DNA from: a virus
Virus record (IMG/VR): IMGVR_UViG_3300024518_002029
Coordinates: 1 to 35,857 of that record
Direction: 5' to 3' (one strand)
DNA length: 35,857 nt
The translations under genes and the position numbers were made by a program. Positions 1-6,578 of the stretch are shown piece after piece (position 1 is the stretch's first letter; each line of letters opens with the position of its first letter). The notes under the pieces were generated by a model. It was not told the origin of the DNA. It saw nothing but the letters and a program-made list of their open reading frames with translations, and did not search any database.

Positions 1-2
1 TT

Positions 3-194
3 CTTTCAAGAGACATTGCAGAAATGTTAATCAGGCTAGGATGTTACAGCTTGGAAGAACGGGAAAGCATTATAAGCGACGCAAGCAGTTTTTTAGGAGG
101 TAGGTATATGGAAGCAAGAGAAGAGGGATCAGGCAAAAGAAAAAAGAAAATAAACGAGGCTCTTGTAATTGTGGATAAGTTAGCTAATGACTAA
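3..194 (+). CDS. 5'-truncated hypothetical protein
   Basis: An open frame enters from the left edge and ends at TAA 192-194, giving about 63 visible residues. It is charged, with a basic run (GKRKKKINEA) and the end VIVDKLAND. An ATG at 24 or 111 could start it, but the frame is open to the edge, so the true start is probably outside. I do not recognise the family. It is on the same strand as the methyltransferase downstream and is similarly A/T-rich, unlike the minus-strand phage genes. Coding potential is judged only from the open frame and amino-acid texture, so this is moderate to low confidence. Confidence 0.45.
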   Translation, partial: LSRDIAEMLIRLGCYSLEERESIISDASSFLGGRYMEAREEGSGKRKKKINEALVIVDKLAND

Positions 195-386
195 TTGCCA
201 CCAATGCCGTCAAAAACGACGGCACGACCGAATGGGAGTGATGGACGATTTTGAACCTTATTGGCTGACGTTTTTCTTTTTTATTCGTCAGTCAGTATCA
301 AAAAAAAAAAAGAGCATTCACGGCACTTGTCGCAACCGCAAAATGCTCAATTATTTTATTTCGAGTGACAATATAATTAATTTATT
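195..386. other. Intergenic region with three inverted repeats and an A12 tract
   Basis: No convincing gene is seen here. It holds (1) a perfect 7-bp stem at 205-224 (TGCCGTC / GACGGCA, 6-nt A-rich loop), just after the truncated gene and possibly its transcript end, although no T-run follows; (2) CTGACG 265-270 paired with CGTCAG 286-291 around a T-rich loop; (3) GAGCATT 312-318 paired with AATGCTC 342-348, preceded by twelve A (300-311), which read on the minus strand looks like a hairpin plus U-tract. A 67-codon frame at 187-390 crosses all three structures and has low-complexity content, so I do not call it a gene. Confidence 0.5.
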
Positions 387-587
387 ATGAAAAATCCGAC
401 TAAAAAAGGTCAAAAGTTTACAGCATACGGTGAGAATTACACTGTCAAAGGTTTTGCAGGTTCTACTGGTATAGAATATCCAACATTGAATGAAGCCAAA
501 AAGAATAATCCAAATGACAATTGGATAGGAATTATTAATACAGAATATGGAGGTATGTCAAAAAATACGGAAAGTTTTCTTGTTTAA
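387..587 (+). CDS. Small hypothetical protein (66 aa)
   Basis: A 66-residue protein with no recognised domain, signal peptide or membrane segment. It is soluble-looking and lysine/asparagine-rich (NPTKKGQKFTAYGENYTVKG near the N-terminus, then NPNDNWIGIINTEYGG). The ATG is preceded by a very A/T-rich leader, as is usual in Bacteroidota, which lack strong Shine-Dalgarno sites. It lies between a hairpin-rich spacer and the repeat-flanked methyltransferase, on the same strand. Base composition matches the methyltransferase region and differs from the phage late genes. The function is unknown. I believe it is a gene because its amino-acid use is ordinary and there is no competing frame. Confidence 0.55.
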   Translation: MKNPTKKGQKFTAYGENYTVKGFAGSTGIEYPTLNEAKKNNPNDNWIGIINTEYGGMSKNTESFLV

Positions 588-612
588 TTTATTTTCGCTG
601 TTCATTCATCTT

Positions 613-632
613 TTTTTCAAATGGCAGCCAAT
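613..632 (+). repeat. 20-bp direct repeat, copy 1 (left of methyltransferase)
   Basis: The sequence TTTTTCAAATGGCAGCCAAT occurs here and again, identically, at 1364-1383. The two copies bracket the methyltransferase gene. Copy 1 lies in the non-coding leader; copy 2 lies inside the 3' end of the gene. Five bases after this copy a strong hairpin begins (638-674), and copy 2 has the same arrangement. This suggests the boundaries of an inserted or recombined cassette. Confidence 0.85.
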
Positions 633-637
633 GTTTA

Positions 638-674
638 GCTATGCGCGGCCCGCCTTAGCGGGTTGGCGTATAGC
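638..674 (+). repeat. Long imperfect hairpin after repeat copy 1
   Basis: GCTATGCGC (638-646) pairs with GCGTATAGC (666-674) through nine pairs, one of them G-T. After a small internal loop, CCCGC (649-653) pairs with GCGGG (658-662) around a 4-nt CTTA loop. No U-run follows, so it is a poor terminator. Its spacing to the 20-bp repeat (5 nt) mirrors that of the hairpin after copy 2 (4 nt), although the hairpin sequences differ. It could act as a folded recombination or transposition end, or be a REP-like element. It ends 40 nt before the methyltransferase ATG, so it could also affect expression. Confidence 0.75.
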
Positions 675-714
675 GCAAATTAGATGCCGTTTTTATTTAA
701 CCTCAAATACAACC

Positions 715-1452
715 ATGAACGATTACATAAACATCACCTGCGAAGACAACATGGAGCTAATGGCTCGTTATCCTGATAATCATTTTGATCTGGCTATTGT
801 TGACCCGCCTTATGGCATATCTATTGACAAGCACGCAAATCACGGAGGCGGGAAAAGGCCGATAAAAGTTTATAATAAAGTGGGGAAAGAATGGGACAAT
901 CAGCCCCCCACAAAAAAATACTTTTGTGAATTAAAAAGAGTATCTAAGAATCAGATAATATGGGGAGGCAATTACTTTTTAGATAACCTTGGCAATACAA
1001 GATGTTTTTTGATATGGGATAAAATACAGGAGTTTAGCGGGGCTGACTTCGAAATGGCTTGGACTTCATTCGATAAAGCAAGTAAGTCTTTCAGAAAAAG
1101 TAGAGTTGAGTTTCATAACGAAAGCAGGAAAATACACCCAACACAAAAAGCAATATCTCTATACCAATGGATACTCACCAATTACGCAAAAGAAGGTTAC
1201 AAAATACTAGATACTCATATCGGCTCAGGCTCAATAGCAATAGCGATTGACTCAGTAAACAAAATTGAGAAGATGAACTTAACCCTAACGGGTTGTGAAC
1301 TTGACCCGGAATACTACGACAAAGCAATGGCGCGTATCAAGCAAAAAACCGATTGGCAAAGCCTTTTTCAAATGGCAGCCAATAACAGCAACAACGCACC
1401 CATACCGGCAAAGGTGCGTTGTTGCACAGTACCTGAGCAAGCCAAACCTTGA
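715..1452 (+). CDS. DNA adenine/cytosine-N4 methyltransferase, beta class (N6_N4_Mtase family)
   Basis: A 245-residue S-adenosylmethionine-dependent DNA methyltransferase. The catalytic motif IV is DPPY at residues 30-33 (LAIVDPPYGI). An IHPTQK segment (140-145), typical before the cofactor site, is followed by motif I DTHIGSG (166-172) in place of the usual DPFxGSG. Motif IV before motif I gives the beta order. GCELDPEYY follows at about 193-201. I chose ATG 715 rather than the upstream in-frame ATG at 547, because the extra 56 residues run through the 20-bp repeat and hairpin and look non-coding. Family members usually end near a QSLF motif (here 215-218); the 27 residues after it are encoded by repeat copy 2 and a perfect hairpin, so the C-terminus looks acquired. 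No restriction endonuclease is visible. It may be an orphan enzyme protecting phage DNA. Confidence 0.93.
   Translation: MNDYINITCEDNMELMARYPDNHFDLAIVDPPYGISIDKHANHGGGKRPIKVYNKVGKEWDNQPPTKKYFCELKRVSKNQIIWGGNYFLDNLGNTRCFLIWDKIQEFSGADFEMAWTSFDKASKSFRKSRVEFHNESRKIHPTQKAISLYQWILTNYAKEGYKILDTHIGSGSIAIAIDSVNKIEKMNLTLTGCELDPEYYDKAMARIKQKTDWQSLFQMAANNSNNAPIPAKVRCCTVPEQAKP
1364..1383 (+). repeat. 20-bp direct repeat, copy 2 (inside methyltransferase 3' end)
   Basis: Identical to 613-632. Here it is read as codons for the residues just after the expected QSLF end of the methyltransferase (LFQMAAN). A perfect 13-bp hairpin begins 4 nt later. The two copies start 751 bp apart and enclose one gene. Confidence 0.85.
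1388..1425 (+). repeat. Perfect 13-bp hairpin after repeat copy 2
   Basis: GCAACAACGCACC (1388-1400) and GGTGCGTTGTTGC (1413-1425) are exact reverse complements with a 12-nt loop. The hairpin is inside the reading frame, encoding the NNAPIPAKVRCC part of the C-terminal tail, and lacks a following U-run. A true terminator sits about 45 nt further on, so this hairpin needs another explanation, such as the folded end of a mobile cassette. Confidence 0.8.
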
Positions 1453-1469
1453 CAACTTACCCCAAAAGT

Positions 1470-1509
1470 AAAGGGATAGATTGACGCCGCGTCAGTCTGT
1501 CCCTTTTTT
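1470..1509. terminator. Strong bidirectional terminator between convergent units
   Basis: A 17-bp stem (1470-1486 with 1490-1506, all positions paired if two G-T pairs are allowed) with a 3-nt CCG loop and a T-run to 1509 on the plus strand; A-rich flanks supply the U-tract on the minus strand. It sits between the plus-strand methyltransferase and the end of the minus-strand late operon, so it can stop transcription from both sides. The T-run overlaps the last stop codon of the phosphoesterase gene. Confidence 0.9.
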
Positions 1510-2698
1510 ATATCGAGTAGTACCACTCTGCAATCTTACCGTGTTTGAGGTCGTAAAGAAACGCCTTGCACCGCCTTTGATTGCCGGTGTACATGTTGTC
1601 GAAGTGCCAGTTATCGGTAGGGGACAATGATGGGCAAACCTCTGATTCGGTGCCAAGATATTCGTCCTTGATTGTTCTTCGGAACGTTTCTACCAGCTTG
1701 TTCTTGTGAAGGTGTCCGGTCCGAACAAATCGGTATTTGGCACTAGCATTTAGTTGCGGAACGTCAACGCTAAAGGAATCGTGTAGTTTTTCAATCTTGA
1801 CCTTCTCCCCGTGGCACCACATGATAAGGTTCTTACCCCAAGCTAGATATTTCCTATCGTGGCCGGAATTGTTCACATTGACCCGGCTGTTCCCCTCAAA
1901 AAGTCCCTCTAAGTAATCCCCTACGCGGTAGCAAGCGTCTTCGTCATGATTGCCCGGAACTATAACGACCTCTATTTTAAACCGCTTAGAAAGGCTTAAA
2001 ACGCTTCCCGCGACACATTCGCGAACGAAAGAATATAGGTGGTGATAGTTGGCGCTGTACTCCATAGGCGTACCGCGCTTTGTGCTGCCCGTGTTCGAGT
2101 TGATGTGCAGTAGGTCGTTGCCGATTGGCAGTATTAACGTACTGACCTCTTTAGGTGCTTTTGATATATGGAATTCAACGGCCTTGAGGTATTCCCTTTT
2201 TGAATTTTCCAACGACCAGTCCTCGGCCTTGTAGCTAAAAGGCATTTTGCCAAAATGATGGTCGGTTAACATGATTTCCAGCGCTAGGGGGCCGGTAGGT
2301 TGGGGGTCGTTGTACTCAATCGCTAAAGGTTCGACCAGCTTGGTAAGTTCCGCCTTTAATATTGGCCCGGTGTCTAGCACCGACTTGTATTTCCTCCATT
2401 GTCCGCCGTGCTTGTCCGTCGTGACCCGGTCTAGTGCTAGGTGGTCGGGGATTGTTTCGTCTTGCAGGCTCCGCCGCGTGTGGGTCGTGCTTGTCACCTC
2501 GCCCCTTGCGTTTCTTTTTTCCTTTGTCAAAAGTAGGGCCTCGGCAGAATTGCCGCCGTCCAAGAGTTTTCGGATTACGCCGAGAGACTTCACCGACGAA
2601 TCGATACTGTCGTGAAAACCGCAGTCCTTCATTATTTGCGCTATCTCCCTATTGGATTTTCCCGCGATGAAATGCTCGCTTAGTTTGCTAATGTTCAT
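1508..2698 (-). CDS. Calcineurin-like metallophosphoesterase with N-terminal helical domain
   Basis: A 396-residue protein. Residues 1-60 look like a helix-turn-helix or helical segment (SNREIAQIMKDCGF). From about 138 it has the metallophosphoesterase signature: LTDHHFG (D146, H148), GND (193-195), PGNHDE (248-253), CHGE with H296 and GHLH (328-331). These are the residues that bind the two metal ions in the calcineurin/Mre11-SbcD superfamily. Such proteins occur in many Bacteroidota phages, where the substrate is unproven; DNA ends, RNA ends or nucleotides are all possible. It is the last gene of the leftward late transcript and stops at the bidirectional terminator. A 7-bp G/C hairpin (2720-2750) lies just upstream of its start. 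The family is confident; the role is inferred. Confidence 0.85.
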   Translation of the reverse strand: MNISKLSEHFIAGKSNREIAQIMKDCGFHDSIDSSVKSLGVIRKLLDGGNSAEALLLTKEKRNARGEVTSTTHTRRSLQDETIPDHLALDRVTTDKHGGQWRKYKSVLDTGPILKAELTKLVEPLAIEYNDPQPTGPLALEIMLTDHHFGKMPFSYKAEDWSLENSKREYLKAVEFHISKAPKEVSTLILPIGNDLLHINSNTGSTKRGTPMEYSANYHHLYSFVRECVAGSVLSLSKRFKIEVVIVPGNHDEDACYRVGDYLEGLFEGNSRVNVNNSGHDRKYLAWGKNLIMWCHGEKVKIEKLHDSFSVDVPQLNASAKYRFVRTGHLHKNKLVETFRRTIKDEYLGTESEVCPSLSPTDNWHFDNMYTGNQRRCKAFLYDLKHGKIAEWYYSI

Positions 2699-2719
2699 GG
2701 TTGGCGTTTTGCCCCCTTA

Positions 2720-2750
2720 GCCCCGGCCGATCATTACGACCAACCGGGGC
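2720..2750. repeat. G/C-rich inverted repeat between membrane protein and phosphoesterase
   Basis: GCCCCGG (2720-2726) and CCGGGGC (2744-2750) form a perfect 7-bp stem around 17 nt. No U-run follows on either strand, so it is more likely a stability or processing element, or a weak attenuator before the phosphoesterase gene, than a full terminator. Confidence 0.5.
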
Positions 2751-2781
2751 GGGGAAAGAAAAACACCAAAAACCCATGTTC

Positions 2782-3258
2782 TTAAGTAGTCTCGATAGGG
2801 TCGCTTCCTTTGTCGCTGTCAGTATCAATCACAACGCGTGTTTGCCAAGGCTTGTCACGGAAAATACGCAAGACGATAGTACCAACGGAGAACAGTACGG
2901 GGAAGATCAGGTTAATGTCTCCCGCTGTAAGTACTTCGATCAGTTGAGCAATGACGCCTTCTAGCTCGCTAGAGTAAGCGCCGAACCAGCCGACAAGACC
3001 ACCGATGGCGGCAAAGACGTAGGTAAGTACGTTGCTGGTGTATTCGCCCTTAATGCCCTTGGCGATCCATGCACGGATAAAGCCGATAAAGCCGACACCA
3101 GACAAAAGGATTGCTTCAATGAATAATCTGATTTCTTCGGCAACTTCAATAGGGAAGCCGAAAAACTCAAGGACGGCGAAAAGCAAAAGCATGATCGCTT
3201 GGATGTTGAAGTTGGCGGACTTCATTACACCCTTAGTTGTTTTAGTAATTGCACTCAT
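2782..3258 (-). CDS. Multi-pass membrane protein of the lysis region (possible second holin or antiholin)
   Basis: A 158-residue protein with four hydrophobic stretches: roughly residues 18-36 (IQAIMLLLFAVLEFFGF), 44-66, 79-97 and 114-133, with a charged acidic C-terminal tail (VVIDTDSDKGSDPIE). No named family is recognised. It follows a recognisable holin by about 40 nt on the same transcript. Small multi-pass proteins next to a holin are commonly holins, antiholins or superinfection-exclusion proteins; which one applies is inference. The ATG at 3258 has an A-rich leader. An alternative start at the internal Met 12 would shorten it slightly. Confidence 0.65.
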   Translation of the reverse strand: MSAITKTTKGVMKSANFNIQAIMLLLFAVLEFFGFPIEVAEEIRLFIEAILLSGVGFIGFIRAWIAKGIKGEYTSNVLTYVFAAIGGLVGWFGAYSSELEGVIAQLIEVLTAGDINLIFPVLFSVGTIVLRIFRDKPWQTRVVIDTDSDKGSDPIETT

Positions 3259-3299
3259 AATTTAAAAGGTTTTGGATTTCGGGAGGCTGCCCGATCAGG

Positions 3300-3731
3300 T
3301 TATTCTTCCTCGGCCAATAGGCCGGGAATTACTTTCTTTACGCGTCGCACAATGTTCACGCCGGTCACAGTTTCCACATTCTCCGCGAAGCTAAAAAACT
3401 CCGTTATGCAAATGCCAAAAGACACGACTTCGGTAACGGGGACAGACGGGAAGAAAGTTACAGACATGTGCTCAGATACCGCAATGGCTATAAAGTATAG
3501 AGCGAACTTTTCGATGCTACGATAAAGCCCACGACTTCTGATTTTTTCGCCGCGCTTCTTTGCGGCACGAATGCCGGTTATGAAGTCAACGACCACAAGA
3601 ACAAACGCCATGAATACGAAGGCCCAAACGGGGGCCATGAATGACATGAACGCTCCAACTGCGGCGGATAAGAACCCTAGCCAAAATTGTGAACTTGCGT
3701 ATTTGCCAAGTACTTGCATTAGGTAGGTCAT
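3300..3731 (-). CDS. Phage holin (phage_holin_4 / Bacteroidota type)
   Basis: A 143-residue membrane protein. Hydrophobic segments lie at about 16-34 and 35-52, followed by the family hallmark VDFITGIRAAKKRGEKIRS (about 48-66), a short basic loop, then a third segment around 75-90 (FALYFIAIAVSEHM) and a further one at about 97-113. The D-x-x-T-G-I motif followed by a basic stretch and R-x-x-EK is typical of holins in this family, which form membrane lesions that let the lytic enzyme reach the cell wall. It lies directly downstream of the secreted protease and upstream of a second membrane protein. Family assignment is by memory of the motif. Confidence 0.8.
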   Translation of the reverse strand: MTYLMQVLGKYASSQFWLGFLSAAVGAFMSFMAPVWAFVFMAFVLVVVDFITGIRAAKKRGEKIRSRGLYRSIEKFALYFIAIAVSEHMSVTFFPSVPVTEVVSFGICITEFFSFAENVETVTGVNIVRRVKKVIPGLLAEEE

Positions 3732-3762
3732 TCTTTGGTATTTTTTTCAGTTTCCATGAGTT

Positions 3763-5661
3763 TTAATATTTAATGATTGTTTGTGATCCTTGGCTAGAGA
3801 CCAGAGAGTAAGCGCCTTGAGGAAGGCCAGCCATATTAATCTTATCCCCTTCGCCGCTTCTTACGACTTGTCCTAATGTGTTTAGCATTTGGTACTTTGA
3901 CCGCGTGATCGTCAGAATATTAGACACGGGGTTAGGGAAGGGTTTGCGGTAGTTGTTCTTAATCCGTCGCTTGATCCATTCTTGCATCTGGGATTCGGTC
4001 ATGTCCCAATCTTCGTCTGAATCCTTGCCTTGTGCTTGCGGAAGTGCCGCCTTGTTTATTGATAGCGTTTCGGGATCGCTTTCGCAAATGCGCATATTTT
4101 GCCACGACGTATGGACCAATCCGCGAACGTCGTCATCATTGATAAGAACGATGTGCGTAACGTCCCCGGTAAAGTACTGCCCGATAGGAATGGTAATAGT
4201 TTTCGTTTCGCCTTCTGCTACTTGCTCAACAGGTATTCCCCAATTCTGTGTCCCCGCAAAACGGAAGGAGCGATTAGGGCAGATGCCAAAAACGTTACTA
4301 AGTAGTGATACCCCCTGTATCTCTCCCGTATTCAAGTTGGTAGCGTCAAAGATCAGCTCGGAGAAAGGCGTTAACGTGTAGGTCCGAGATAACGCCCGCC
4401 AGTTATTCCCGTCAACCGTCACCCCCTGCCCTTCAATGTCCGTAACGGTCACGAATGGGTATCTTGATTGGTTGGCGTAATCGGTCAGGCTGTCGGCTCG
4501 CAGGGCTATGTTTTCGCAATCGCCGTTAGGAGGGGCAACACTAAAGCAAAAGCCCGTAGTCTCTGATACTTCAAAAGACTGCCCGCTAGCTATTTCGCCT
4601 GCTTCGCCATTGACAACATACATACCCTCTGAACAACCGTACCCTGCCAAGCCATCTACGTCGTACATCGTGAACGTGTAGCAGCCGTCAGGAAGGCAAA
4701 AGGTATTCGCATGGTAGGTGTTCATTTGGTTCTTCGGGTAGGGTTCAGAAGCCCCTACTATCTCCCCTTCGCCAGTTGTCAATTCCCATCGTGTTTCATG
4801 TGGGTAGTTATCTAGTTGCAGTTCAACGATTATTTGATTCCCTGAGCAGGTGTCGGGTTCGTCGGGTCCGTCTTCACATTCTACACAATTAGCCGCTGCA
4901 ATTCTGTTCTTGATAACTGCTAATGGTTGAGGGCCAAATCCATTAAGGAAATTAATACCAACCTCGGGTACTAGGTGGCCGTAACTCATAACAGTAGCAC
5001 CGTTCGTAGGTCTTGGCAGCGCATCACAACCGCCCTCCGTCCCGAATGGGCTAAGGTCATCAATGGCCGTGTTGTTCCCGTTCCAAATACAAGCATGTGT
5101 GTGGCCGCTGCCTAAATTATGCCCTAATTCGTGGGCTATTACCTCGACCGACCATGAGTAAGCAGGGTATCTCTCGTAAGTGTTCCTAATGCTAGAAAAG
5201 GAATAGCCAAATATTTCCCCGCAAATCACATCTACGTAGGCAATGCCTCCGCTTGCCTTATACGAAAGCAGCATAGCGACATCACCGCCATGAGCCGCGT
5301 TCAACGTCCTGTACTGCCTGAACTGATTTAGCAAACCACCCGAAGTAGTTTCTGTGTAGGGGCTTTCTGTCTCCCAATAGTAGGTGATGAAGTTTAGAGA
5401 AATTCCGTCGGCTTCATATAGTGCCGCGACTTCGGACAAAAGCCCGTCAATGAACGCGCTTGCCGGTCCAACGCCCCCGCGCTCAACTACAATGTCGTGG
5501 TCTACTTCGATATAAGCAGTAACGCAGTAATCGCCGTTCAACGGGTCAGCGTCCAACGAAGCGATAACGGGCGCAACCATTGCCGGAGTAAAGCAAGTCC
5601 GCTCCTGTGCATGGGCGTTCGACAGCAAAAGAACAAAAAGAAGTGATAGTAGATTTTTCAT
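3763..5661 (-). CDS. Secreted reprolysin-like zinc metalloprotease with T9SS C-terminal sorting domain
   Basis: A 632-residue protein. Residues 1-18 are a signal peptide (basic MKN, hydrophobic core, AHA cleavage site). The zinc site HELGHNLGSGH is at 177-187 (ligands H177, H181, H187; catalytic E178) and the Met-turn (ATVMSYGH, M225) follows, which is the metzincin/M12B-like layout. A cysteine-containing region and two beta-rich, probably adhesive, domains come next. The last 63 residues start with KPFPNPVSN and end with IIKY, matching the pattern of the type IX secretion sorting domain of Bacteroidota. The predicted product is therefore exported and probably cell-surface anchored or released. 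It lies in the lysis region between a small membrane protein and the holin. That is unusual for a phage and suggests either a host-derived gene or a role in cell-surface breakdown at lysis. Confidence 0.9.
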   Translation of the reverse strand: MKNLLSLLFVLLLSNAHAQERTCFTPAMVAPVIASLDADPLNGDYCVTAYIEVDHDIVVERGGVGPASAFIDGLLSEVAALYEADGISLNFITYYWETESPYTETTSGGLLNQFRQYRTLNAAHGGDVAMLLSYKASGGIAYVDVICGEIFGYSFSSIRNTYERYPAYSWSVEVIAHELGHNLGSGHTHACIWNGNNTAIDDLSPFGTEGGCDALPRPTNGATVMSYGHLVPEVGINFLNGFGPQPLAVIKNRIAAANCVECEDGPDEPDTCSGNQIIVELQLDNYPHETRWELTTGEGEIVGASEPYPKNQMNTYHANTFCLPDGCYTFTMYDVDGLAGYGCSEGMYVVNGEAGEIASGQSFEVSETTGFCFSVAPPNGDCENIALRADSLTDYANQSRYPFVTVTDIEGQGVTVDGNNWRALSRTYTLTPFSELIFDATNLNTGEIQGVSLLSNVFGICPNRSFRFAGTQNWGIPVEQVAEGETKTITIPIGQYFTGDVTHIVLINDDDVRGLVHTSWQNMRICESDPETLSINKAALPQAQGKDSDEDWDMTESQMQEWIKRRIKNNYRKPFPNPVSNILTITRSKYQMLNTLGQVVRSGEGDKINMAGLPQGAYSLVSSQGSQTIIKY

Positions 5662-5670
5662 AACCGGGTG

Positions 5671-5946
5671 TTAGGGTTTTGGGTACGAATTATCGTAATC
5701 CTTCATTAAGTCGGTGTACTCGATGGTGGTTATTAAGTCTTCGGCCAGGTCTTTGCGTAACTCCTTAGAGTATTTTTGTCGCTTGCTTCGCCACTTGTCA
5801 ATAGCCTTTTCTTTACGGACTAAAGCCCGTCTTGCCCTGCCTTCCGGCGTAGACCTAAAAAGGCCAAATGCGAAGGACAGCAACATTGCTAAGTCTTTAG
5901 CGCCGTCAACGATTTGCTGGAAAGTGGTTTTGTCTTCGGCTAGCAT
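5671..5946 (-). CDS. Small basic protein with one hydrophobic segment
   Basis: A 91-residue protein with one hydrophobic stretch near residues 17-30 (AKDLAMLLSFAFGLFRST), followed by a strongly basic, probably helical region (RKEKAIDKWRSKRQKYSKEL) and a short polar tail. Its start overlaps the end of the DUF5675-like gene by 7 nt, and it stops 9 nt before the protease start, so it is translated with the lysis genes. Its size, single membrane segment and position would fit a spanin-like or accessory lysis protein, but no lipobox or family match is seen. The function is unknown. Confidence 0.65.
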   Translation of the reverse strand: MLAEDKTTFQQIVDGAKDLAMLLSFAFGLFRSTPEGRARRALVRKEKAIDKWRSKRQKYSKELRKDLAEDLITTIEYTDLMKDYDNSYPKP

Positions 5947-6575
5947 ATTGAAGCAATTGCGGTTCCTAATATCCCTGCGATTATTGCCATAAAAACAATA
6001 CTTCCACAGTCCATTCCTTTCGGTTTTGGGTGGTATTCTTCTTTCACTTCACCGGTGTTTTCGGGCTTAACAGGATCGGACGGCTGTTCTTGATTGTCCT
6101 CAACACGTTCGCCCACAACGTCAGGCTTTGCGCCACGGTCAATATTAATAAAGACCTTACCGTCGTTGAATAGCTCTTTGAATACTTCGTGAAGCATCTT
6201 GTAAGCATCGGTAGAACCAGCGCCACGGTAATTTCCGTCATCGCCTAGGTAGTACTCCGTGTTGCAGAGAAGGCAACTACGAGTGTTTTCGATTCCGTTG
6301 CCAATGTGTATCAGCACCAAGTCAAATTCTACCGCGTCCACAAATCCAATCACGAACTCATGCCCAAAACGTCGCTTGTACTTATTGAAGAAGCCCCCAT
6401 CCTTTCGCGGGAATACTTCGTATGTCCTTGCATAGAGACGGGTCCAGCCGGGAACCTTTACCTCATTATATCCGTCTTCGATTACGTAGCACAAGTGGAC
6501 CCCGTTAAGCATCAGCGCGGAAACTGTGCTATTTGGGGTTTCGTCAATGTGTTTTAGGTGTAGGGTTGTCATCAC
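5940..6575 (-). CDS. DUF5675-like protein with C-terminal membrane anchor (candidate lysis enzyme)
   Basis: A 211-residue protein. Residues 1-150 fit the DUF5675 pattern: a VIEDGYNEVKVPG segment near 31-43, then an invariant-looking LVLIHIGNGIENTRSCLLC (86-104) with H90 and C101. That H-then-GN-then-C order is characteristic of this phage-associated family and recalls L,D-transpeptidase-type active sites, but its activity is not established. A proline/glutamate linker (about 150-187) leads to a hydrophobic anchor (192-209, IVFMAIIAGILGTAI). It is the only plausible cell-wall-acting protein in the lysis region; no lysozyme, amidase or NlpC/P60 gene is seen. The family is likely; the endolysin role is inference. 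Confidence 0.7.
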   Translation of the reverse strand: MMTTLHLKHIDETPNSTVSALMLNGVHLCYVIEDGYNEVKVPGWTRLYARTYEVFPRKDGGFFNKYKRRFGHEFVIGFVDAVEFDLVLIHIGNGIENTRSCLLCNTEYYLGDDGNYRGAGSTDAYKMLHEVFKELFNDGKVFINIDRGAKPDVVGERVEDNQEQPSDPVKPENTGEVKEEYHPKPKGMDCGSIVFMAIIAGILGTAIASIC

Positions 6576-6578
6576 TGT

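Noticed and set aside
187-390. 67-codon plus-strand frame after the truncated gene
   Set aside because: It runs across three inverted repeats and the poly-A tract, has phenylalanine and lysine runs, and its composition looks non-coding.
638-674. Integron attC site
   Set aside because: The hairpin lacks the GTTRRRY/RYYYAAC core pairs, and no integron integrase is visible; kept only as an analogy.
547-714. N-terminal extension of the methyltransferase
   Set aside because: The extra 56 residues are read through the direct repeat and hairpin; the conserved part begins shortly after ATG 715.
2701-2750. Terminator before the phosphoesterase gene
   Set aside because: The stem is good but no U-run follows on either strand, so it is listed as an inverted repeat only.
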